Shown here in pieces: positions 1-5,024 of a stretch of DNA of 6,232 bases. Below the pieces are notes generated by a model, which saw nothing but the letters and a program-made list of their open reading frames with translations, was not told where the DNA came from and searched no databases. The translations under genes were made by a program, and so were the position numbers. Source of the DNA: Balneolales bacterium. GTDB lineage: Bacteria; Bacteroidota; Rhodothermia; Balneolales; Natronogracilivirgulaceae. Location: positions 1 to 6,232 of the forward strand of contig SLQC01000032.1 in assembly GCA_007131625.1 (NCBI GenBank), read 5' to 3'. Each line of letters starts with the position of its first letter. The stretch's first letter is position 1.

Positions 1-258
1 AAGATCAGTGGAATTAGTTATTTAGTTGGGGTTAATATCCATTATGGCGGTGCGTTTGGTGCACTTTGGGTTAAAAACATTAATACAAAAGAGACGAATG
101 AATATCATCCTCATGCCAATCCTCAACACGGTTTGAATCCAGCAACTTTAGCAGTACTTCAACGACATGTGTATGAGTTTGATACGGCACTTCATTATAA
201 AGTGACTAATCCAGTACCTGGTGATGGTGACTGGGATAGACAATTTGCAGGCGCATGA
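1..258 (+). CDS. C-terminal fragment of an unrecognised protein
   Basis: The 5' part of this gene lies outside the window; 85 codons and a TGA stop (256-258) are visible. Frame 1 is the only plus-strand frame that stays open here, since the other two hit stops within the first 25 bases, and the product reads like a normal globular protein. The visible part is rich in aromatic residues, His and Asn, with a Gly-rich stretch near the start (HYGGAFGALWV) and an acidic turn near the end (PVPGDGDWD). There is no membrane segment and no sorting-type tail. I do not recognise the family and assign no function. A 307-bp non-coding stretch separates it from the next gene, so co-transcription is not implied. 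G+C is about 40% by hand count. A chance open frame is possible but less likely. Confidence 0.62.
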   Translation, partial: KISGISYLVGVNIHYGGAFGALWVKNINTKETNEYHPHANPQHGLNPATLAVLQRHVYEFDTALHYKVTNPVPGDGDWDRQFAGA

Positions 259-359
259 ATACAGACTTTTGAACATAATAATTGAGCGCTAAAAATGATA
301 AAATGCAGAAAAAAATAGTCAAATCGGATACCCGGTGAATCAGGTTTCAACTATATTTC

Positions 360-540
360 CAGTATTAGCCATATACCAGCTAATAATAATATTCCGGCAT
401 TACCCATATACCAGCATTACTCATTTGCCAGCAATACCCATATACCAGCTAATAATAATATTCCAGCATTACTCATATGCCAGCAATACCCATATGCCAG
501 CATATACCAGTATTACCCATATACCATTCGTAACCATATA
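360..540. repeat. Degenerate 17-bp tandem repeat with a 69-bp higher-order period
   Basis: Eleven head-to-tail units can be aligned by eye, with consensus near CAGCATTACCCATATAC. Units start at 360, 377, 395, 412, 429, 446, 464, 481, 498, 508 and 525. Most are 17 bp; the one at 498 is shortened to 10 bp and the last is diverged. Two units (377-394 and 446-463) are an 18-bp variant, CAGCTAATAATAATATTC, identical to each other and exactly 69 bp apart. A block of about four units therefore seems to have been duplicated. Because 17 is not a multiple of 3, the reading frame shifts at each unit, so this is not a protein repeat. The units are direct, uniform and without spacers, which excludes CRISPR. 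The array ends about 25 bp before a start codon. Function unknown. Confidence 0.85.
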
Positions 541-542
541 AT
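513..542 (+). promoter_or_regulatory. Possible promoter for the 566-1507 gene
   Basis: A perfect TATAAT hexamer (537-542) lies 23 bp before the ATG at 566. TTACCC at 513-518, inside the repeat array, could be a poor -35 element with an 18-bp spacer. The leader would be very short, about 15 to 20 nt. If the host is of the Bacteroidota type, its main sigma factor prefers a different -7 element (TAnnTTTG), which I do not find here. The hexamer may be chance in AT-rich DNA. Confidence 0.25.
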
Positions 543-565
543 ATTCACATAATCACGTACATCTC

Positions 566-1507
566 ATGAATCGAAAAAATTTTCTTAAAAACAGTATGCT
601 TACTGGAGCGGCTCTGGCAAGCGGTGCCGGTGTTTCAGCCCAAAATCGCGTGGAACTTCGGGATTCCGACCTTCTTCAAAAACACAATTTTAAATTGAAA
701 TATGCCCCGCATTTCGGCATGTTTCGCAATCATGCAGGAGACGATCTCATTGACCAATTGAAATTCATGAATGATATCGGATTCCGAGGCCTTGAGGATA
801 ATGGAATGAGGGGGCGGGAAATACAAATGCAGGAACGTATCGGACGGCAACTTCAAGATTCAGGAATGGAGATGGGGGTCTTTGTTGCCAACACCATAAA
901 CTGGAATGAACCCACTCTTAGCAGCGGTGACAAGGATCATTTGAACCGGTTTTTGAATGATATTCGTGAATCTGTTGAGGTTGCCGCCAGAGTGAACGCC
1001 CGCTGGATGACCGTAGTCCCTGGCTTTGTGGATCTGCGCCTGGACAAGGATTATCAGGAACTGAATGTGATCAATGCGTTGAAACGGGCCTCGGAAATTT
1101 TTGAACCGCACGGTCTTGTGATCGTCATTGAACCACTTAACACCCTGCACAATCATCCCGGTATGTTATTGACAAAAACCTCGCAAGCCTATCGCATTTG
1201 CAAAGCAGTCAATAGTCCATCCTGTAAAATTCTCTATGACGCCTATCATCAGGCCATCACCGAGGGAAATATGATTCCGAATATGGATGATGCATGGGAT
1301 GAAATACCTTACCTTCAAGTGGGCGATCACCCCGGACGCCAGGAACCCTGGACCGGAGAAGTGAATTACCGAAATATTTTCAAATTCGTATATGAAAAAG
1401 GCTTCGATGGAATTGTTGGCATGGAGCACGGCAAGTCCATGGGAGGAAAAGAAGGCGAAAAAGCATTGATTGCCTCCTATCTGAAAGCAGATGATTTTGA
1501 GGTATAA
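566..1507 (+). CDS. Exported hydroxypyruvate isomerase-like TIM-barrel protein
   Basis: 313 residues. Residues 1-25 form an export signal: NRKNFLK, then a hydrophobic Ala/Gly stretch, then a V-S-A cleavage site. The N-RK-x-FLK pattern resembles a Tat signal with the second Arg replaced by Lys. The rest (about 44-313) is a xylose-isomerase-like TIM barrel closest to hydroxypyruvate isomerase, which interconverts hydroxypyruvate and tartronate semialdehyde. Family signatures are intact: IEP (Glu189), LYDAYH (Asp225, His228), QVGDHPGRQEP (Gln251, Asp254, His255, Arg258), GEVNY (264-268) and GMEH (Glu287). Glu189, Asp225, Gln251 and Glu287 match the spacing of the four metal ligands known in this family, so an active metal site is likely. 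Cytoplasmic family members are about 260 residues; the excess here is the signal and linker. True substrate is uncertain because many exported homologues carry this name by similarity only. ATG 566 is the first start after an in-frame stop at 539-541. No Shine-Dalgarno site is seen. Confidence 0.9.
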   Translation: MNRKNFLKNSMLTGAALASGAGVSAQNRVELRDSDLLQKHNFKLKYAPHFGMFRNHAGDDLIDQLKFMNDIGFRGLEDNGMRGREIQMQERIGRQLQDSGMEMGVFVANTINWNEPTLSSGDKDHLNRFLNDIRESVEVAARVNARWMTVVPGFVDLRLDKDYQELNVINALKRASEIFEPHGLVIVIEPLNTLHNHPGMLLTKTSQAYRICKAVNSPSCKILYDAYHQAITEGNMIPNMDDAWDEIPYLQVGDHPGRQEPWTGEVNYRNIFKFVYEKGFDGIVGMEHGKSMGGKEGEKALIASYLKADDFEV

Positions 1508-1570
1508 GACCTGGGTCTGCACAGGAATTCCCGGTGGTGCGGTGACCAAACTTGACAGGAAAGAAACTGC
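1508..1570. other. Short gap between convergent genes, no clear terminator
   Basis: This 63-bp gap separates the stop codons of two genes that converge. I looked for a stem-loop with a T-run on either strand and found none. GACCTGGGTC at 1508-1517 is self-complementary, but its loop would be only two bases and no T-run follows. Confidence 0.5.
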
Positions 1571-3631
1571 TCACCTCGGTATTGCATTTAATTTCAGTCG
1601 AGGTGCAAAACCGTTTCCTTCGTTGTCATCCGCAAAAAACTCCACCTTTCCTTCTTCCAGAGGCTTGAAAACAAGCGTCACCAGTTCGCTCTCAGGATAC
1701 TCCCTGTAGTACATTGCCAGATTCAAAAAGACCGCCAGATTTGGATTTGTCAGACTCGCAACTCCATCCTCTAACTTTAAGTCTCCAAGAAGGATGACAT
1801 CATCACGATTCATCTCAATGGCGTTGCCTGTTTCAATAAAAGCGGGTGCCATGTCGGCAGTAATATGACCATCAGGCCAAACCTGTCTCTCACGGTCGTG
1901 ATCTAGTCCATAGACACGGAAGTGGCCGGATCCATCTTTGTCGCGCAGTGTCAACTCCAGTGAGGCATCGTTTAGCATCCCCGGTTCAACCATTGAGATA
2001 TCAAATCTAAGCAGACCGAACTGCAAGATTTCATCCGCTTTACTTACCGTGAACGAGTTGTAACCGGATGGGTCATTGTTCTCTTGAAATCCGAAGGAAC
2101 TTACGCTTGCGAAACCGCCCTGCTGGTATGTCGATTCCACAACAATTTCCCTGGTTTCCAGAGTTTCCGGTGGAAGGCTATATCGCATAAGCCAATGAAG
2201 GTATTTCTCAAGATACGTGTATCCTTCCCTGGTGTATTTCTGATGATAGGCGACTTCAGGATCGAGGCCGCGCTCTTTCTTCCATGCATCTGCAATTCCA
2301 TCCCTTGCACTGCTTTGGACGGGCTTCCCATGATCGAGCTGGGGGAATGGATCACCAGGAACATCAGCAACACTTTCCGGCAGTTTCCTGGTCGTCTTGT
2401 TCATGACGTCCCGAATATAACGGTGATCATGCTTGTCACGAGTCAGGGATGAACCCGATCGGCTCAATACATCAATATAGGCCTGCCGGGCACTCACCGG
2501 TTTGGTTCTCTGCAAATCATTCAGTCTCAGATCCAGGGGGATATCCACCCTTGCAAACTTGTCGGCTCTCAACTCGATCATGAGTGAGTGTCCCACCATA
2601 TACCCGGGAATTCCCTCAAATATATCTTCATCAGCGTTCTCCGGTGAAAAAGGTACATTCGGGTCCCAATCACGAACATTTCCATCAATAAATACCCGCG
2701 AGGCTTTTCCGAAAGCAAAGGAGGAAGCTGGAGGATTGTGTCCGTCAATGAGTACATTGCCAATGGCATTGACATCGGCGAGTTGTGCTCCTAGATCGGT
2801 TTCACGAGTTCCGTATTCCGGACGCGAAAAAATGTAAAAAGTGTTGTGCCAACGAAGATCTGCATTGTAGGTCACATTGTTGATAAACTCGAACCTGCCG
2901 CCCTGGAACATATTAAAGCGACCACTTTGATGAATCCCCAGATTCTTTCGGATGGTTTGGTTATAGAGGCCTTCATGGAGTCGCATCTGACCGAACCATC
3001 CTGCCAGTTGACGATCCGTCGGTTCCGCATTAATCAGGTACTGGGCGGTCAAAGGACCGTTGGACCGACTAACCAGGTTGCTGCGTGTGCCCCAACGAAG
3101 ACTAAGATGACTGAGCAGTACATTCTCCGATCCATCAGTGCGAAGAATATCAAACCGATTATCGACCGATCCGTTTGCTATTCGTAAATGCGTTATTATT
3201 ATATCTTCGCAGTTCGATATTCGCAAGCCACCCTGGTCGAACCGAAGCGTCACGCCATCCCCGGGTGCTGTCTGTCCCGCAATCGTTAATCTCTTTTTTT
3301 CCAGTATATTCAATTCTTCATCAAAATGAATGGTACCGCCAATATCGAATACAATAGTACGCGGTCCGTCGGCTGTTTTAATGCCATGGGCCAGGCTTCC
3401 ATCTCCCGAGGAATTTGTATTGATGACATGATATACATCCCCTCCCCGGCCTCCTGGTGTAAATTTTGCCGCCCCTTCAGCTCCCGGAAACGCAGCCAAA
3501 TTCTCCCTGTTCCGCGCCGCGTCGGCTGGTGATGTGTAGGACAAACACAGCGCCGTAATTGCTATACACACAGTCAATACCATCCTGACCAGACTTTTCC
3601 ATCTAATAAAAGACCCCGTTTCGTTTTTCAT
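1571..3631 (-). CDS. Secreted pectate lyase-like polysaccharide lyase with C-terminal beta-sandwich domain
   Basis: 686 residues. Residues 1-38 are a Sec signal peptide: basic start, hydrophobic 18-31, A-D-A cleavage site. No lipobox surrounds Cys22 or Cys29. Residues 47-270 are a right-handed parallel beta-helix of the pectate lyase (PL1-like) type, with hallmarks AFPGAEG (47-53), GGRGGDVYHV (60-69), TIVFDIGGTI (92-101) and LTIAGQTAPGDG (115-126). DGIADAWKKERGLDP (444-458) and GYTYLEKYL (470-478) form the tail often seen after bacterial lyases of this type. Residues about 497-684 resemble a DNRLRE/CBM96-like beta-sandwich (LLRFDIS 540-546, then an Ala-x-Leu-x-Leu strand), probably carbohydrate binding. 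The active-site region is unusual: relatives have D-H in a VIIDHCSxSWG segment, but here it reads LLSHLSLRWG (172-181), and the R-N-P-R segment is SGRFNMF (236-242). Reduced or altered activity is possible. ATG 3629-3631 has TAAGG 8 nt upstream (3640-3644), the best ribosome site in the window. Substrate unknown; acidic polysaccharide inferred. Confidence 0.85.
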   Translation of the reverse strand: MKNETGSFIRWKSLVRMVLTVCIAITALCLSYTSPADAARNRENLAAFPGAEGAAKFTPGGRGGDVYHVINTNSSGDGSLAHGIKTADGPRTIVFDIGGTIHFDEELNILEKKRLTIAGQTAPGDGVTLRFDQGGLRISNCEDIIITHLRIANGSVDNRFDILRTDGSENVLLSHLSLRWGTRSNLVSRSNGPLTAQYLINAEPTDRQLAGWFGQMRLHEGLYNQTIRKNLGIHQSGRFNMFQGGRFEFINNVTYNADLRWHNTFYIFSRPEYGTRETDLGAQLADVNAIGNVLIDGHNPPASSFAFGKASRVFIDGNVRDWDPNVPFSPENADEDIFEGIPGYMVGHSLMIELRADKFARVDIPLDLRLNDLQRTKPVSARQAYIDVLSRSGSSLTRDKHDHRYIRDVMNKTTRKLPESVADVPGDPFPQLDHGKPVQSSARDGIADAWKKERGLDPEVAYHQKYTREGYTYLEKYLHWLMRYSLPPETLETREIVVESTYQQGGFASVSSFGFQENNDPSGYNSFTVSKADEILQFGLLRFDISMVEPGMLNDASLELTLRDKDGSGHFRVYGLDHDRERQVWPDGHITADMAPAFIETGNAIEMNRDDVILLGDLKLEDGVASLTNPNLAVFLNLAMYYREYPESELVTLVFKPLEEGKVEFFADDNEGNGFAPRLKLNAIPR

Positions 3632-3835
3632 TCCAGTAACCTTACATTAATCATGTTTGCGTCTTGATTTTTTTTGGCAACAAAATTGGCGGTTCCATAG
3701 TCGACAGAAGTGGACAAGGTGACAGATGTTGTGATTTTGAACTGCAATCAGTTGGATGACATCACAAAATACAAATTGTGTTTCATGGTAGTCAAGAACG
3801 GCCGGGGTTGCGAAACTTGGTGACTGTCCGATTTG
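3632..3835. other. Intergenic region between lyase and epimerase genes, with inverted repeats
   Basis: This 204-bp gap should hold the promoter of the lyase gene and the 3' end of the epimerase transcript. Near the lyase start there is TAAGG at 3640-3644 (read on the minus strand) and a run of T on the plus strand at 3668-3675. I cannot place a promoter with confidence: CAATTTTG (minus strand, 3681-3688) differs by one base from the Bacteroidota -7 element TAnnTTTG, but no partner TTG lies at the expected distance. The right half contains the overlapping inverted repeats listed separately. Confidence 0.5.
3729..3780. promoter_or_regulatory. Overlapping inverted repeats that could form alternative hairpins
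   Basis: TTGTGAT (3729-3735) is the exact reverse complement of ATCACAA (3761-3767). Nested inside is AACTG (3740-3744), a CAAT loop, and CAGTT (3749-3753). CACAA (3763-3767) also pairs with TTGTG (3776-3780) across an 8-nt loop. The middle arm can thus pair left or right but not both, as in attenuators. It lies in the leader side of the lyase gene, about 100 bp from its start, and past the epimerase stop. No T-run follows on the minus strand, so it is not a standard terminator. Half-sites for a regulator are an alternative; the 25-nt separation does not fit a CRP-type site. Confidence 0.35.
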
Positions 3836-4798
3836 TCAGGCATGGCGCCAATACCCCCTGATTTTGTTCAGATCCTTTTTCATAGCTCTGAATATAACAT
3901 CTTCACTTTCAGTGATTTGGGTGTTTCCATGTTCAACCCCACCCAGTGGGTATTCATAGTGCAGTGATGCCGGTACATAAACGTTATATTTTTTCAAAAG
4001 GCCAAAATAATGCTTAAAATCTACCATACCTTCACCGATAGGTGTATTTACTACCCTCCATCTCCCGTCGACTTTTTCCCATTTATGATCTTTTAGAGCA
4101 ACCGTTCTTATCCGAGGATGGATAAGTCTCAGTCCGTTTTCCCATCCATTACCCCCTTCCACGATAGCATGACGGATATCGTACTGTGATCCCATATAGT
4201 CCGATCGTGCATCTGAAAGCATATGGTTTTTTTCCCAAATCGATGCACCGGCATTTCGACTGGCATGATTCTGATAACAGCCAATCAGCCCAAGTTTCTC
4301 ATTCAATTCGCTTAGTTCTTTAATGAGTACCTGAAACTTCGACATGGACTCCTGCATGGACTTGTCATCACTATAGCGCAAATAACCCATTCGGTAGAAG
4401 GAAAAGCCTGTTTCGGAAGCCGTTTCCAGCACTCTTCGATCGATTTCGTTATGAACATCGGTTACAGCAGTTGTCATCATGCTGCTTTTCAAGCCGGCTT
4501 TACTAATGGCATCAGCTGCTTTGGGCAGATCTGTGGTTACGTTTTCAGGCAGAACATGACCGCGAGGACGAACCGTTAAATCAACCCCATCAAAGCCAAT
4601 TTCAGCGGCGGCACTTGCCATATCATCATATCCCAAAAATTGGAAGTGTTTGGAAAAAACATGAATTTCCAGAGAAGAACCCGGAGAAGACCCCTGAGAG
4701 GCAAGGTTAAAAAATTTGTGCGAAAGTAAGGGAGATAAACCGCTTACAATTACAGACTTTTTTAAAAAATCTTTACGAGATATTCCGGAGTGTTTCAT
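3836..4798 (-). CDS. Exported sugar phosphate isomerase/epimerase-like TIM-barrel protein
   Basis: 320 residues. SRKDFLKKS (7-15) followed by a modest hydrophobic stretch (16-25) looks like a Tat-type signal with Arg-Lys in place of Arg-Arg. No clean cleavage site is obvious before residue 40. Residues 43-310 are an AP-endonuclease-2/xylose-isomerase-like TIM barrel (PF01261 type). Segments typical of exported bacterial members are present: GVDLTVRPRGHVLPE (71-85), CYQNHAS (174-180), GSQYDIRHAIVEGG (203-216), ALKDHKWEKVDGRW (234-247), PIGEGMVDF (253-261) and LHYEYPLGG (279-287). Likely metal or substrate residues are His178, Asp207, His237 and Glu282. The family isomerises or epimerises sugars; the substrate cannot be read from sequence. 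The C-terminus is intact. The start is ATG 4796-4798, preceded by an A-rich leader without Shine-Dalgarno site. The upstream and downstream gaps (226 and 204 bp) suggest its own promoter. G+C is about 43% by hand count. Confidence 0.88.
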   Translation of the reverse strand: MKHSGISRKDFLKKSVIVSGLSPLLSHKFFNLASQGSSPGSSLEIHVFSKHFQFLGYDDMASAAAEIGFDGVDLTVRPRGHVLPENVTTDLPKAADAISKAGLKSSMMTTAVTDVHNEIDRRVLETASETGFSFYRMGYLRYSDDKSMQESMSKFQVLIKELSELNEKLGLIGCYQNHASRNAGASIWEKNHMLSDARSDYMGSQYDIRHAIVEGGNGWENGLRLIHPRIRTVALKDHKWEKVDGRWRVVNTPIGEGMVDFKHYFGLLKKYNVYVPASLHYEYPLGGVEHGNTQITESEDVIFRAMKKDLNKIRGYWRHA

Positions 4799-5024
4799 CT
4801 GGTTATTTTTTTTATTAATTAAGGACAGATGTAATGTCCATGACGGAAATAATCATGCTCCTGTGTGTCGGGTTGCTGTCATTGGCATTTCATAACATAT
4901 TCTTTTTTTCGAAAACGCCAAATGGTTACAGAAAATTTTTACAAACGATTTTGTACTGTGAACAAATGGCATCATCTAATCCGGAAAAACCGGGAAATAG
5001 CAGCAGGTAAGCGAATAAGCCCGT
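4799..5024. other. Intergenic region upstream of the epimerase gene
   Basis: This 226-bp gap carries the 3' end of the phosphoesterase transcript and presumably the promoter of the epimerase gene (both minus strand). Read on the minus strand, the last bases before the epimerase start are AATAAAAAAAATAACCAG, the A-rich leader common in Bacteroidota. GGACA (4823-4827) and TGTCC (4835-4839) form a small inverted repeat with a 7-nt centre just upstream; it could be an operator or chance. CCGGAAAAACCGG (4981-4993) is the only hairpin near the phosphoesterase stop. Its stem is four pairs and no T-run follows, so I do not call a terminator. No convincing promoter match was found. Confidence 0.5.

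Larger units (their letters stand above)
259..565. other. Intergenic region, AT-rich, holding a tandem repeat array
   Basis: No credible gene lies between the stop at 256-258 and the start at 566. The first hundred bases are AT-rich and show no hairpin followed by a T-run that would end the upstream gene. From about 360 to 540 the sequence is a degenerate 17-bp tandem repeat, listed separately. An open frame at 335-541 exists only because the repeat unit happens to lack stop codons in this orientation. The 24 bases before the start at 566 show no Shine-Dalgarno match. Confidence 0.75.

Noticed and set aside
360..540. CRISPR array
   Set aside because: The units are contiguous with no unique spacers, are degenerate, and no cas gene is nearby.
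335..541. Open frame of 68 codons spanning the repeat array
   Set aside because: It is open only because the 17-bp unit lacks stop codons in this orientation. Its repeats are out of codon register unit by unit, and there is no ribosome site.
1166..1549. Minus-strand open frame of 127 codons
   Set aside because: It lies opposite the well-supported isomerase gene, has no family features and is a shadow of that coding sequence.
3729..3767. CRP-type operator from the TGTGA and TCACA half-sites
   Set aside because: CRP sites have six bases between half-sites; here they are separated by more than 25.
4981..4993. CCGGAAAAACCGG as a terminator for the phosphoesterase gene
   Set aside because: The stem is only four base pairs with no T-run after it on the minus strand.
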